Positions 8,462 through 18,942 of a DNA stretch of 64,000 bases are shown here, in pieces. A program made the position numbers and the translations under genes. Every line of letters begins with the position of its first letter. Positions within the stretch are counted from its first letter, which is position 1. The DNA comes from Pontibacillus salipaludis (lineage in GTDB: Bacteria; Bacillota; Bacilli; Bacillales; BH030062): assembly GCF_014642405.1 (NCBI RefSeq), contig NZ_BMIN01000002.1, positions 248,001 through 312,000 of the forward strand. The letters are read 5' to 3'. The notes beneath the pieces were generated by a model, which searched no databases, was not told where the DNA came from, and saw only the letters and a list, made by a program, of their open reading frames with translations.

Positions 8462-10375
8462 TCAATGCAAACGTCTCAGTAGCATACATTCGCTAGATGA
8501 TAGGGTTAGGGATAATGTATTCCCTTTCGTTTTATACACAGATTTATGGATAATATCCTGCCATCTTCCCTTTTTAGCAGGTACGTTTATTGATTTAGCT
8601 TCGTTTATATTTCGATTAAAAACAAACATCATCTCTTCATCTGATGCTTCCGTTCCGAATTCATCTACTCCATTTTCAATTGAGCGAACAAACGTGTAGA
8701 CGTCCGGATCCGGGGCATTTGAAATCCAATCCCCTGTTCGAAGAGCTTGGTGTTCACCTCTAACAGATCCCATCATTTTGTACCAGTTTAGAAGATCTTG
8801 ATCTTCTCGTCCCCATGGATAGGGTTTTCGATTATCCGGATCTTCGCCTCCAGTTAAACCTGCTTCGTCTCCATAATACAATGAGGGCACCCCTGGAAAT
8901 GTGTAGAGCCATAAGCTCAAAGCTTTAAGCTGTTTAACGATTAAAGCATCCTTCTCACCATCTGAAGGTACTGGTAACGCTTCTTCTAGTAAGGTTTTTA
9001 TCCGTTCTACATCATGGCTTGAGAGCATGTTCATCACAGCATAAAAATATTCTTTTGGATAGTGTTCCCGCAATGTAACAAGACGGGTATGCAGTGCAAT
9101 GGCGTCCATCTCACCACGAATAAAATCGAGCATCAGTGCTCGCAAGGGGTAATTCATAACAGAGTCCAAGACGCCTCCAAGAAAATAATCTCTCCGCTTT
9201 CCATATGCAGTTTTGTTCGATGCATCTTCCCATACTTCTCCTAAAAGAACACTGTCAGGTTGATGAGTTTTTAGCTCTTGATAGATCATCCGGATTAGAT
9301 CATCCGTTAACTCATCCGCTACATCTAAACGCCAATGATTCATTCCTGATCGTTGCCACGTTCTGATTACGCTATCCTTATCATGAACAAGAAAATGCTG
9401 ATAACTCTCATCTTCTTTATTCAGAGTTGGTAACGTTCCCACCCCCCACCAGGCATCATATTCATCTGGATACTGGTGAAACGTATACCAAGAATAATAG
9501 GGGGATTCCTTAGATTGATAGGCTCCAACTGAATCATATTCTCCACGCTGATTAAAATAGATGCTATTGCTGCCTGTATGGCTGAATACGCCATCGAGCA
9601 TAATTTCAATACCCCGAGCTTTCCCCTCTCGAATCAAGTCTTCAAAATCTTCTTTCGTCCCTAAGAGAGGGTCAATTTTATGATAATCTCCTGTGTCATA
9701 GCGATGGTTACTTTCCGCTTCAAAAATCGGATTCAAGTAAAGGACCGTTACACCGAGAGATTCAATATAGTCCAGTTTATTGATAATTCCCCTCAGATTT
9801 CCTCCAAAGAAATCCCATCTCACAACCTCTCTTCTCTCATTACGAATATAGTAAGGGGCATTATCCCAATGAGCATGAACAAGGCTTGTTTTAGGGGCTC
9901 TCGCCATTTCAATATCTCCAGACGCATGAAATCGATCAGGAAATATTTGATACATAGTAGCGTTTTTCCACCAGTCTGGTGTTTGATAGGAGGGGTCATA
10001 AACGGTGATTTGCCAAGAAGGGGGATTCTCCCCATACACCATACCTTCTCCACTTTCTTCGGCACTTTTACGACCATAATATAAAGAGTGATCTTCTGTT
10101 TCGATTTCAAAGTAATACCAAACTAGTTGAGGCTCTTCAGGCATTGTAATGGTCACTTCAAACCCACTAAACTGATGTTCCTCACTATATACGTCCATCT
10201 CCGTTACATGTTCTTCATTCGTTTGATCATAAATATAGTGAAGACTCACTTTTGATACGTGTTGGCGGTGATGAACATCAATACTTAACTTTACATGTGA
10301 TCCTTTTGGCGCTGCACCAAAAGGATCACGATAAACTGTATCAAAACTGTTATGAAATATATCCAAATGCTTCAC
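8462..10375 (-). CDS. Intracellular GH13 alpha-glucosidase / cyclomaltodextrinase-type amylase
   Basis: The 637-residue enzyme lacks a signal peptide. An N-terminal beta domain (about 1-130) precedes the GH13 barrel. The nucleophile lies in WRLDVADEL (about 348), the acid in GEVWED (about 378) and the third acid in SSHDVE (about 452); DGVFSH is the first conserved region. Length and the extra N-domain fit the neopullulanase / maltogenic amylase subgroup, which degrades imported maltodextrins or glycogen ends. It follows glgP by 21 bp on the same strand and probably closes the glycogen operon. The start is a GTG behind GGGAGGGAG. Confidence 0.85.
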   Translation of the reverse strand: MKHLDIFHNSFDTVYRDPFGAAPKGSHVKLSIDVHHRQHVSKVSLHYIYDQTNEEHVTEMDVYSEEHQFSGFEVTITMPEEPQLVWYYFEIETEDHSLYYGRKSAEESGEGMVYGENPPSWQITVYDPSYQTPDWWKNATMYQIFPDRFHASGDIEMARAPKTSLVHAHWDNAPYYIRNERREVVRWDFFGGNLRGIINKLDYIESLGVTVLYLNPIFEAESNHRYDTGDYHKIDPLLGTKEDFEDLIREGKARGIEIMLDGVFSHTGSNSIYFNQRGEYDSVGAYQSKESPYYSWYTFHQYPDEYDAWWGVGTLPTLNKEDESYQHFLVHDKDSVIRTWQRSGMNHWRLDVADELTDDLIRMIYQELKTHQPDSVLLGEVWEDASNKTAYGKRRDYFLGGVLDSVMNYPLRALMLDFIRGEMDAIALHTRLVTLREHYPKEYFYAVMNMLSSHDVERIKTLLEEALPVPSDGEKDALIVKQLKALSLWLYTFPGVPSLYYGDEAGLTGGEDPDNRKPYPWGREDQDLLNWYKMMGSVRGEHQALRTGDWISNAPDPDVYTFVRSIENGVDEFGTEASDEEMMFVFNRNINEAKSINVPAKKGRWQDIIHKSVYKTKGNTLSLTLSSSECMLLRRLH

Positions 10376-10396
10376 CTGGACTCCCTCCCCCAGAAC

Positions 10397-12853
10397 CTAT
10401 CCATTCAGCATTTTTGCTTCACTGATCTTCCATATATCATCTGCATAGTTCTGAATGGTATAGTCACTTGAAAACGCACCGGAATGAGCAATGTTCAGTA
10501 AACTCATTTCATTCCACTTTCGTTGATTCAAGTAATCATGGCTAATCTCTTCTTGAGCTGCCACATAGCTATTGAAATCTTTTAGCAAGAAGTACTCGTC
10601 GTTATGTGTGATTAAAGCATGATATAGCTCATGGAACGTAGTATCTCCTTTTGAGAAAGGACTATAGTGATAAAGTTGGTCCACAACGCGACGAATCCGT
10701 TTGTCATGGTTATACATCTCCATGGCATCGTAAATGCCTGTTTGGTAGTAGCTGAGCACTTCTTCAGAGCTAAGCCCAAAGGTATAAATGGCATCGTTCC
10801 CAACCGCTTCATGAATCTCTACATTAGCTCCATCCATCGTACCAAGCGTAAGAGCTCCGTTCATCATAAGCTTCATATTTCCTGTACCAGAAGCCTCTTT
10901 GCTAGCTGTAGAGATTTGTTCACTAACATTCGTTGCAGGTATAATCTTTTCAGCTAACGATACTGAGTAATCCTCCATAAAGACGACTTTGATCGTATCT
11001 TTTGTATCAGGGTCATGGTTCACCACTTCAGCAATGGTATTAATTAGTTTTATAACTTTTTTAGCAAAATAGTACCCCGGAGCCGCCTTCGCCCCAAAAA
11101 TAAATGTCCTTGGCGTCATTTCTTTTGAAGGATTTGCCTTTAGTTCGTTATATAGATGCATAATATGAAGAGCATTTAGTAATTGACGCTTGTATCCATG
11201 AAGTCGTTTTATATGAACGTCAAAAATAGAATCCGGATTTACTGCAATCCCGTGATCCTTCTCAATCCATTGAGCTAGATTGACCTTATTCTGCTGTTTG
11301 ATCTGATGCAATTCATCTAAAAAAGTCCCATCTTCCCGATATGCTAATAGCTCCTTCATCCGATTCGGTTGACGTTTCCACCCTTCTCCTACCGTATTGG
11401 TAATGAGTTCAGAAAGAGATGGATTCGCGTGAAGCAACCACCTGCGATGTGTGATCCCATTCGTTTTATTATTAAACCGCTCCGGAAATGCTTCATAAAA
11501 AGCTTTCATTTCACGTTTCTTTAGAATATCTGTATGGAGACGAGCGACACCATTAACACTATGACTCCCAACTATGGATAAATGGGCCATTTTGACGGTC
11601 CCATCTGCAATAATAGCGAGTTGAGCAATTCGGTCGAAGTCTCCTGGGTCTTGTTCCCATAATGATTGACAAAAACGCTCATTGATCTCTTCAATAATCA
11701 TAAAGATCCTCGGTACTAATGTACGTATGACATCAACTGGCCATGTTTCAAGTGCTTCACTTAGAGTCGTGTGATTTGTATAAGAGACAGAAGATTGGGT
11801 GATCGACCATGCCTCTTCCCATCCTAATCCCTTAACATCCATAAAGATTCTCATCAGTTCCGGCACAATTAGTGCGGGGTGAGTATCATTTATATGCAAA
11901 GCAACTCTCTCACTGAAGTCAGTCCAAGGAAGATCTAACTCTTCAAATTGAGCTATAATGCTTTGTAACCCAGCAGAGACAAGGAAGTATTCCTGCTTTA
12001 AGCGCAATTTCTTCCCCTCTTCATGGGAGTCGTCTGGATAAAGGAAGGAAGTAATTTCTTCTAAATCACGTTGATGACCAATAAAGTTTCCGTGTGCCTG
12101 TTCGATTTGGGCCTTGTTTAACAAATCTTCTTCCGCAGGCTCTGCACTCCACAAACGAAGCGTGTTCACGGATTTTTCCTCGTACCCTACTACAGGAAGA
12201 TCATAAGGAACCGCTCGGATGCTTTGGCTATTTTTATAAGTAAAATGGAGATCGCCATCCTTGTCTTCATATGACTCAATTTCTCCACCAAATTGCACTT
12301 CTACTGCCGCTTCATCACGCCTTACTTCCCACATATACCCATCTTGTAACCAATGATCAGGAAGTTCGACTTGTTGTCCGTTTACAAATCTTTGTGTAAA
12401 CATACCATTTCGATAACGGAGTCCAACTCCATGTCCAGCCAATCTGAGAGAGGCTAATGAATCTAGAAAACAAGCTGCTAACCGACCGAGTCCACCATTC
12501 CCAAGTCCGGCGTCTGCTTCTTTTTCTTCTAGGATAGGCAATGTAAGACCAAGATCCATAAGCCCTTCCTCTACTACGTTTAATACTCCCATATTAAGTA
12601 AGTTGTTCCCTAGTAAGCGCCCCATCAGGAACTCCATAGAGAAATAGTAGACTTGCTTTTTACCAGAGGTTTGATAGGCTTGCTCCGTTTCCTTCCATTT
12701 CTGAAGGAGTCTTTCGCGTACCAAATGGCTCAAAGCACGATATGCATCTTGTTCTGTTGCCTGATCCTTTGTTTTACCAGTTTCAGACTCTAGGTTCTTA
12801 ACAAATACCTCTTTAAACTCTTCTTTACTGCTGAACATACTGGGATCCTCCAT
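10397..12853 (-). CDS. glgP: Glycogen phosphorylase
   Basis: This 818-residue GT35 enzyme releases glucose-1-phosphate from glycogen chain ends using pyridoxal phosphate. The C-terminal segment GTGNMKLMMNGA (around residue 655) holds the lysine that carries the cofactor. The N-terminal GNGGLGRLAAC and the central IHIKRLHGYKRQ-like text are family hallmarks. It starts 9 bp after glgA and sits second from last in the glg operon, as in Bacillus subtilis. Length is normal for the family. Confidence 0.96.
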   Translation of the reverse strand: MEDPSMFSSKEEFKEVFVKNLESETGKTKDQATEQDAYRALSHLVRERLLQKWKETEQAYQTSGKKQVYYFSMEFLMGRLLGNNLLNMGVLNVVEEGLMDLGLTLPILEEKEADAGLGNGGLGRLAACFLDSLASLRLAGHGVGLRYRNGMFTQRFVNGQQVELPDHWLQDGYMWEVRRDEAAVEVQFGGEIESYEDKDGDLHFTYKNSQSIRAVPYDLPVVGYEEKSVNTLRLWSAEPAEEDLLNKAQIEQAHGNFIGHQRDLEEITSFLYPDDSHEEGKKLRLKQEYFLVSAGLQSIIAQFEELDLPWTDFSERVALHINDTHPALIVPELMRIFMDVKGLGWEEAWSITQSSVSYTNHTTLSEALETWPVDVIRTLVPRIFMIIEEINERFCQSLWEQDPGDFDRIAQLAIIADGTVKMAHLSIVGSHSVNGVARLHTDILKKREMKAFYEAFPERFNNKTNGITHRRWLLHANPSLSELITNTVGEGWKRQPNRMKELLAYREDGTFLDELHQIKQQNKVNLAQWIEKDHGIAVNPDSIFDVHIKRLHGYKRQLLNALHIMHLYNELKANPSKEMTPRTFIFGAKAAPGYYFAKKVIKLINTIAEVVNHDPDTKDTIKVVFMEDYSVSLAEKIIPATNVSEQISTASKEASGTGNMKLMMNGALTLGTMDGANVEIHEAVGNDAIYTFGLSSEEVLSYYQTGIYDAMEMYNHDKRIRRVVDQLYHYSPFSKGDTTFHELYHALITHNDEYFLLKDFNSYVAAQEEISHDYLNQRKWNEMSLLNIAHSGAFSSDYTIQNYADDIWKISEAKMLNG

Positions 12854-12862
12854 TCTGATGCG

Positions 12863-14302
12863 TTAGGCATAAACTTTTAGCATCGATTGATATAAGTCCA
12901 TATATTGCTTCGCAGAATTCTCCCAGGAATATTGGCTTTTCATGACGTTCTTAATTAAACTTTTCCACGTTGCTTGATCATGATAAATGTCAATGGCGCG
13001 ACGGATGGTAAATAACATATCGTGTGCATTAAAGTTTGTGAAGCTGAACCCATTCCCTTCACCTGTAGCCTCGTTAAATGGATGAACAGTGTCTACAAGA
13101 CCACCTGTTTCTCTAACAATCGGTACAGTTAAGTAACGAAGGGCTAACAACTGTCCAATTCCACATGGCTCGAAACGAGATGGCATCAAGAAGAGGTCAC
13201 TCCCTGCATACACTTGTCGAGACAACGATTCACTAAATGTAATGTTAGCTGAAATTTTGTCTGGATACTTATGTTCAAACCACTGAAACATTTGTTCATA
13301 ATATTGTTCCCCTGTTCCTAACAGCACAATTTGAACATCAGCTTGTTCCAACAACTCATCTAAGATTCTTCCAATAAGATCAAACCCTTTTTGCTCGACT
13401 AGACGAGAAACAATCCCAATCATCGGAATCGTTTGATCAACCGGAAGTCCCAGCTTCTCTTGAAGCCACATTTTGTTTTGAGCTTTCTTTATTAATGAAC
13501 TACGATACGGGAAAGCAAGTGATTCATCTTTCATAGGGTTATAGTCTTGGAGGTTAATGCCATTGACAATGCCAGTAAGTCGGTGAGAATGTTTGCGAAG
13601 TACTTCATCTAGGTTTTCCCCATAATAAGGTGTTTGAATCTCCTCTGCATAAGTTTCACTAACCGTTGTGATCGTATCTGAGAAATTTAGAGCTCCTTTC
13701 ATGAAGCTAATATTCCCAAAGAACTCGATACCATCGACCGTCATAAAACGTTCATCCAGATCCATTAAGTCATGAAGAACGGATTGAGGGAAGATACCTT
13801 GATACTTAAGATTATGGATCGTAAAAACAGTTTTCATACCTTCAAATACAGGATCTTCTTTGTAGTGAGTGTGTAAAAAGAGCGGAATCAATCCCGTTTG
13901 CCAATCATGGCAATGAAGAACTTCCGGCTTCCATTCTAAGGTACGAACCATTTCCATTACAGCGCGATTAAAGAAAACAAAACGCTCCGCTTCATCCTCA
14001 TATCCATATAAATTAGAACGTTTAAAGTAATACTCATTATCAATAAAATAAACGGGAATTCCTTCATATTCTAAGTATTCTATCCCCGCATACTGTTGAC
14101 GCCATCCTAGTTGAATCGTGAGTGTATCCATAAGCGTTAGCTGATCTTTCCACTCATCTTTCATCTCCTGATACTTTGGTAACACAACTCGCACATCAGC
14201 TCCTTGATCTTTCAGCGCTTGCGGCAAGGACCCTAGTACGTCAGCTAATCCTCCTGACTTAATAAAAGGGGTACATTCTGATCCAATCATCAATACATTC
14301 AT
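12863..14302 (-). CDS. glgA: Glycogen synthase (ADP-glucose)
   Basis: This 479-residue GT5 enzyme adds glucose from ADP-glucose to glycogen. The ADP-glucose loop reads KSGGLADVLGSLP near residue 15, with Ser where KTGGL is usual. The C-terminal PSRFEPCGIGQL motif holds the conserved acid of retaining GT-B enzymes. The ATG at 14302 follows GAGGAG by 8 bp; an in-frame GTG nine bases earlier overlaps that site and is unlikely. It lies between glgD and glgP in the operon. Confidence 0.95.
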   Translation of the reverse strand: MNVLMIGSECTPFIKSGGLADVLGSLPQALKDQGADVRVVLPKYQEMKDEWKDQLTLMDTLTIQLGWRQQYAGIEYLEYEGIPVYFIDNEYYFKRSNLYGYEDEAERFVFFNRAVMEMVRTLEWKPEVLHCHDWQTGLIPLFLHTHYKEDPVFEGMKTVFTIHNLKYQGIFPQSVLHDLMDLDERFMTVDGIEFFGNISFMKGALNFSDTITTVSETYAEEIQTPYYGENLDEVLRKHSHRLTGIVNGINLQDYNPMKDESLAFPYRSSLIKKAQNKMWLQEKLGLPVDQTIPMIGIVSRLVEQKGFDLIGRILDELLEQADVQIVLLGTGEQYYEQMFQWFEHKYPDKISANITFSESLSRQVYAGSDLFLMPSRFEPCGIGQLLALRYLTVPIVRETGGLVDTVHPFNEATGEGNGFSFTNFNAHDMLFTIRRAIDIYHDQATWKSLIKNVMKSQYSWENSAKQYMDLYQSMLKVYA

Positions 14303-14340
14303 GCTAATCACTCCTCTTAAAATGTATAGAAAACAATAAA

Positions 14341-14371
14341 GGGACTGCCGAAATGGAGTCCAGGCAGCCCC
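14341..14371 (-). other. Hairpin in the glgD-glgA gap
   Basis: On the minus strand GGGGCTGCC and GGCAGTCCC form a 9-bp stem with one G-U pair, followed only by TTTATTG. It resembles a weak terminator or a processing/stability element that could set the ratio of glgBCD to glgAP transcripts. Confidence 0.45.
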
Positions 14372-14382
14372 GCCTTATCCTT

Positions 14383-15489
14383 TTACATTGTTTTGCGCTT
14401 TGCTACAACAAATGGCTTCTCAGGTGCACCAATAAGAGTTTTGCCTTCTGTGATGGTGCAATCTTTATCAAGGATGACATTTTCTAATACTGCATGATCT
14501 GCAATTTCACATCGTTGCATAATCACAGAGTTTTTAATGACAGCCCCCTTGCCTACTTTTACACCTCTGAAGAGAATGCTATCCTCCACATGACCTTCTA
14601 CTACACATCCATTAGCGACTAATGTGTTCTTCACATCAGATCCGTGCATATATTTCGAAGGTGCTTCATTCTTCACCTTTGTCAGAATAGGTGCATCATC
14701 TTTAAATAGACGATCGTGCTCTTCTGTTTTTAATAAATTCGTACTGTTTCGGTAATAACTCTCTAATGAATTTACAAGAGCATGTGCGCCTTTGTATTCA
14801 TAGGCGTGGACATGAATTATAGGTAATTGATCTTTAATGGCATCTCGGAAAAAGTGGGAATGTCCATGTGCAATAGCCTTCTCCACTAAATCTTGTAACA
14901 CACTCTTTTTAATTAGGAACATTTCCATGTAAATGTTCGGATTATAATGCTCGTTATGAAAGGCTTCTACTCGGTTTCCTTCACCAATATTCAACTTCTG
15001 AGCTAATTGATATTCAGGCATCATTTCATCGGCCTTTTTATAAATAACGGTGACATCTGCATCCATTTCCTTATGCTCCTTCAGTACCTCCTGAAAATCG
15101 ATATTACAAATGTGTTGAGATCCTGAAACGAGTATATATTCTGCTGATGTGCGACGTAAAAAATCGATATTATTATGATAATGCTGAAGGTCACCTTTTG
15201 ATATATCAGTTGGGTCATTCCAATCAGGTGGCAAGATGAATAATCCTCCACGCTTGCGGTCGAGATCCCAAGCTTTTCCTTGTTCAAGATGATCCATTAG
15301 AGAACGATATTTTCGACGAGCGAATACTGCAATAGACTCAATACGTGAATTTGTCATGTTTGATACGGTGAAATCAATCATACGATAGCGCCCACCGAAA
15401 GGAACGGCCGCTCCGCACCTGAAATAAGTTAACTCATTTAGCATATCCTGTTCATGATCTAAATTAATAATACCCGCTATTCGTTCCAT
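14383..15489 (-). CDS. glgD: Glucose-1-phosphate adenylyltransferase, GlgD subunit
   Basis: This 368-residue protein is the regulatory-type partner of GlgC. It has the nucleotidyltransferase fold and a C-terminal left-handed beta-helix (hexapeptide repeats from about residue 280), but the N-terminal glycine-rich GGxGTRL loop is replaced by a sequence starting MERIAGIINL, the normal state for GlgD. It starts 15 bp after glgC. In Bacillus-type systems GlgC and GlgD form a mixed tetramer that makes ADP-glucose. Confidence 0.93.
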   Translation of the reverse strand: MERIAGIINLDHEQDMLNELTYFRCGAAVPFGGRYRMIDFTVSNMTNSRIESIAVFARRKYRSLMDHLEQGKAWDLDRKRGGLFILPPDWNDPTDISKGDLQHYHNNIDFLRRTSAEYILVSGSQHICNIDFQEVLKEHKEMDADVTVIYKKADEMMPEYQLAQKLNIGEGNRVEAFHNEHYNPNIYMEMFLIKKSVLQDLVEKAIAHGHSHFFRDAIKDQLPIIHVHAYEYKGAHALVNSLESYYRNSTNLLKTEEHDRLFKDDAPILTKVKNEAPSKYMHGSDVKNTLVANGCVVEGHVEDSILFRGVKVGKGAVIKNSVIMQRCEIADHAVLENVILDKDCTITEGKTLIGAPEKPFVVAKRKTM

Positions 15490-15504
15490 AACATTTCCCC
15501 CTAC

Positions 15505-16665
15505 TTATTGAGTCATTGCATAACTGTTCGCCATAATGCTTCCTTCTTCTGCAACAAGGGTTATTTCGCTGCCTGGCGCAGGATCACCAATCACACTGTT
15601 ATCCTCAATCACACTACCCTCAGAGATAATGGCGCGGTGAATTTGTACATTTTTACCTATTTTTACGTTCGGCATAATCACAGAATCCTTTACAACCGCT
15701 CCCTCTCCCACGTGTACGCCGTAGAATAGGATTGACGTATCTACTGTTCCGTAAATTTTACAACCTTCATTAATGAGCGCATTGCGGACGCGAGATGTTG
15801 AGGATAAGTACTGAGCGGGCTGATTTGGATTTTTTGAATAGATTCTCCACGAAGAGTTATTCAAATCTAAATCAGGCGTTTCTTTCAGTAAGTCCATATT
15901 AGCTTCCCATAAGCTATCTACTGTACCGACATCTTTCCAATAACCCTCAAATGTATAGGCTTTTAACTTCTTCTCGTCCTGTAGTAAGGCAGGGATAATA
16001 TCTTTTCCAAAATCATGGGAAGAATCTGATTTAGCATCATCCGCAGTTAAATACTCCTTCAACACATCCCACTTAAAGATATAAACCCCCATAGAAGCTA
16101 AGTTACTCATTGGGTAAGCAGGCTTTTCATCAAACTCTATAATGTCACCATTCTCTTTTGTATTCATAATGCCGAATCGACTTGCTTCTTCCCAAGGCAC
16201 CTCGATTACAGAAATAGTAGCATCTGCGTTTTGCTCTTTATGATAATCAAGCATTAAGGAATAATCCATCGTATAAATGTGATCACCTGATAGAATTAAT
16301 ACATGCTCTGGATCATACTGGTGGAGAAATTTTAAATTGCGGTAGATCGCATTCGCTGTACCTGTGTACCAGCCACCGCCCTCTGCTTGCATGTAAGGTG
16401 GTAAAACGGAAACACCACCATATTTTCGATCCAAATCCCAAGGTGATCCAATGCCAAGATAGTGATTTAAAACCAATGGTTCATATTGGGTCAGGACACC
16501 GACTGTATCAATCCCCGAATTCGTACAATTACTTAAAGGGAAATCAATAATCCGATACTTTCCACCAAAGAACACAGCTGGCTTAGCCAGCTCCTTCGTT
16601 AGAGACTTTAACCTTGTACCTTGACCACCAGCTAACAACATCGCTACACATTCTTTGTTTTTCAA
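15505..16665 (-). CDS. glgC: Glucose-1-phosphate adenylyltransferase, catalytic subunit
   Basis: This 386-residue enzyme makes ADP-glucose from ATP and glucose-1-phosphate. The N-terminus has the catalytic loop [10 protein letters not shown] and the sugar-binding [10 protein letters not shown] text, and C-terminal hexapeptide repeats follow. The start is a TTG at 16665 with AGAGGAGGAC six bases upstream. It overlaps the glgB stop as TTGA, which points to translational coupling. A longer frame up to 16758 runs inside glgB and lacks support. Confidence 0.95.
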   Translation of the reverse strand: MKNKECVAMLLAGGQGTRLKSLTKELAKPAVFFGGKYRIIDFPLSNCTNSGIDTVGVLTQYEPLVLNHYLGIGSPWDLDRKYGGVSVLPPYMQAEGGGWYTGTANAIYRNLKFLHQYDPEHVLILSGDHIYTMDYSLMLDYHKEQNADATISVIEVPWEEASRFGIMNTKENGDIIEFDEKPAYPMSNLASMGVYIFKWDVLKEYLTADDAKSDSSHDFGKDIIPALLQDEKKLKAYTFEGYWKDVGTVDSLWEANMDLLKETPDLDLNNSSWRIYSKNPNQPAQYLSSTSRVRNALINEGCKIYGTVDTSILFYGVHVGEGAVVKDSVIMPNVKIGKNVQIHRAIISEGSVIEDNSVIGDPAPGSEITLVAEEGSIMANSYAMTQ

Positions 16666-18584
16666 GACTTGTCCTCCTCTAGTAAAGAAGTTCTTTTCAA
16701 GAAGCTTACACCCAGTGGTGGGATGGTCATCGTGACGTGTTGTCCCTGACCCTGCCACGGTATAGCAGCCGTATGAAGTGGTCTATCATTCACCTGACCT
16801 GAGCCACCATATTGAACAGCATCACTTGTGAATATTTCTTCGTAGACTCCTTCTGTTGGTACACCTACTTTATAATCGTGATAAACAACTGGGGTGAAGT
16901 TACAGATCACGACCAACTGGTCATCTGCACGGCTATTACGAATAAATGAGACGATACTTTGATCATAGTTATTCGGATCAACCCACTCAAAACCCTCCCC
17001 TTTATGGTCCATCTCCCATAAAGCAGGATGATCATTGTAAATTTTGTGAAGATCACTCATGTATTGCTTAGTAGAAGCATGAGCATCAAAATTGAGCAGC
17101 TCCCAATCAAGATCCTCTAAGTCTTTCCACTCATCAAACTGACCAAATTCCGATCCCATGAACAAAAGTTTCTTACCTGGATGGGCGTACATATAAGCTA
17201 AGAACGCGCGTAAATTAGCAAACTTCTGCCAATAATCTCCGGGCATTTTATTGAGTAACGATTTCTTTCCATGAACGACCTCATCATGAGAAATCGGCAA
17301 CACAAAATTCTCTGAGAAAGCATAAAACAAAGAAAACGTAATTAAGTTATGATGATATTTCCTGTGGATTGGATCCATCTCCATGTACTTCAACATGTCA
17401 TTCATCCAGCCCATATTCCATTTATAATTAAAGCCAAGCCCTCCTACATAAGTAGGTGCACTGACTAATGGCCACGAAGTAGATTCCTCTGCCATCATAA
17501 GGACATTCGGTACCTCTTCAAATATGGCTTCGTTCATCTTTTTGATAAAAGACACTGCCTCGAGGTTTTCGCTTCCTCCGTACTCATTCGGCTCCCACTC
17601 TCCATCTTCTTTACCAAAACTTAGATAGAGCATACTGGCAACTGCGTCAACGCGAAGACCATCCAAATGATATTCTTTTAACCAATAGATCGCATTAGAA
17701 ATAAGGAAGCTTTGAACTTCGTTGCGACCAAAATCAAATGTAAGAGTTCCCCACTGTGACTTCTCAGCCTTCTTGGGGTCGCTATATTCATAGAGAGGTT
17801 CTCCATCAAACCTGCGTAAACCATGCTGGTCTTTACAAAAGTGACCCGGAACCCAATCTAAAATAACACCAAGCCCATTCTGATGGCATTGATCTACAAA
17901 GTATTTAAAATCATCAGGTGTTCCGTAACGGGAGGTTACAGCAAAATACCCCGTTGCTTGATAGCCCCATGAACGATCGAAGGGGTGTTCTGTAAGGGGG
18001 AGAAGTTCAATGTGTGTGTAACCAAGTTCTTTCACATACGGAATAACCATGTCTGCGTACTCCCGATATGTATAAAACACTTCAGGTTCAATGTTTTTCC
18101 AAGATCCAAGGTGAAGCTCGTAAATCGATATAGGTGATTCATAGAGATTGGTTTCTTTTCTTTCGTTCATCCACAATTGATCATTCCACTCATAATGCTC
18201 AAGAGGATGTAAAACAGAAGCCGTATTGGGGCGTAACTCGCTTGAGAAAGCATAAGGATCAGCTTTCAATTGTAAATGCCCGTGAGGCGTTAAAATTTCG
18301 TATTTATAAATGGTGCCCTTCTGTAAATCAGGAATGAATGTAGACCATAGGCCATTTTCATTCAATTTCTCCATAGGGTGTTGTCGTCCATCCCAGTCGT
18401 TAAATGTTCCGACCACATTTACCTCTACCGCATTCGGCGCCCATACTGTAAACCGTACCCCACTTTGCCCATTTTGCTGTTCCATATGTGCACCAAGAAG
18501 TTGATAGGCATAACGTAGATTTCCCTGGTGAAATAAGTAGATATCGTGATCCATGGTTGTCGAAGTGACCAAACTATCACTCAC
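16662..18584 (-). CDS. glgB: 1,4-alpha-glucan branching enzyme
   Basis: This GH13 branching enzyme of about 640 residues makes alpha-1,6 links in glycogen. A CBM48 domain ([15 protein letters not shown], near residue 50) precedes the barrel. The nucleophile is in [13 protein letters not shown], the acid in MMAEEST and the third acid in [11 protein letters not shown]. It is the first gene of glgB-C-D-A-P, and its TGA overlaps the glgC TTG. The start is uncertain: the GTG at 18584 gives the longest form, but a TTG at 18572 is better spaced from AAGGGTGA. Confidence 0.95.
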   Translation of the reverse strand: MSDSLVTSTTMDHDIYLFHQGNLRYAYQLLGAHMEQQNGQSGVRFTVWAPNAVEVNVVGTFNDWDGRQHPMEKLNENGLWSTFIPDLQKGTIYKYEILTPHGHLQLKADPYAFSSELRPNTASVLHPLEHYEWNDQLWMNERKETNLYESPISIYELHLGSWKNIEPEVFYTYREYADMVIPYVKELGYTHIELLPLTEHPFDRSWGYQATGYFAVTSRYGTPDDFKYFVDQCHQNGLGVILDWVPGHFCKDQHGLRRFDGEPLYEYSDPKKAEKSQWGTLTFDFGRNEVQSFLISNAIYWLKEYHLDGLRVDAVASMLYLSFGKEDGEWEPNEYGGSENLEAVSFIKKMNEAIFEEVPNVLMMAEESTSWPLVSAPTYVGGLGFNYKWNMGWMNDMLKYMEMDPIHRKYHHNLITFSLFYAFSENFVLPISHDEVVHGKKSLLNKMPGDYWQKFANLRAFLAYMYAHPGKKLLFMGSEFGQFDEWKDLEDLDWELLNFDAHASTKQYMSDLHKIYNDHPALWEMDHKGEGFEWVDPNNYDQSIVSFIRNSRADDQLVVICNFTPVVYHDYKVGVPTEGVYEEIFTSDAVQYGGSGQVNDRPLHTAAIPWQGQGQHVTMTIPPLGVSFLKRTSLLEEDKS

Positions 18585-18649
18585 CCTTTTCTCTCTGTGT
18601 AAGAGGATTTTTTTATTTGTAAAACATCTTACAATCTATGCTTATTGTT

Positions 18650-18678
18650 ATTATAGAATCCTCCCAAGTCCATTACAA
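18650..18678 (-). promoter_or_regulatory. sigA-type promoter of the glg operon
   Basis: On the minus strand TTGTAA (18678-18673) and TATAAT (18655-18650) are separated by 17 bp. This predicts a transcript start near 18643 and a leader of about 60 nt before glgB. Confidence 0.65.
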
Positions 18679-18739
18679 TTAATATTTATTAAAAATTTCT
18701 GAAAGTTTTGTCGAAAAATGTTTACTTATATCACTATAT

Positions 18740-18755
18740 AGGGAAACGCTCTCAT
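18740..18755 (-). promoter_or_regulatory. cre-like box upstream of the glg promoter
   Basis: ATGAGAGCGTTTCCCT on the minus strand matches 14 of 16 cre consensus positions and lies about 60 bp upstream of the -35 box, a position used by CcpA for activation. A weaker relative, GAAAGCGTTTTC at 18891-18902, lies just before yutJ. Confidence 0.4.
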
Positions 18756-18942
18756 TTCTGCTTTGAAACCACTTCATTCAAGCGATCATGGTTCCTTTAT
18801 TCTTCGTCATAATAAAATATTACAGTTCCATTTCAACTTTCTGATAGTTTTTCTAGTCTTCCTTTTTCGTTTTTGATAACCTTTAAGAGGGAAAGCGTTT
18901 TCTAATAGCTTAGTAGTGAATACGAATTGGTGGTGTTTCGTT

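Noticed and set aside
18891-18904. cre site for yutJ
   Set aside because: Only 13 of 16 positions match and the key end bases are wrong; listed only as a weak relative.
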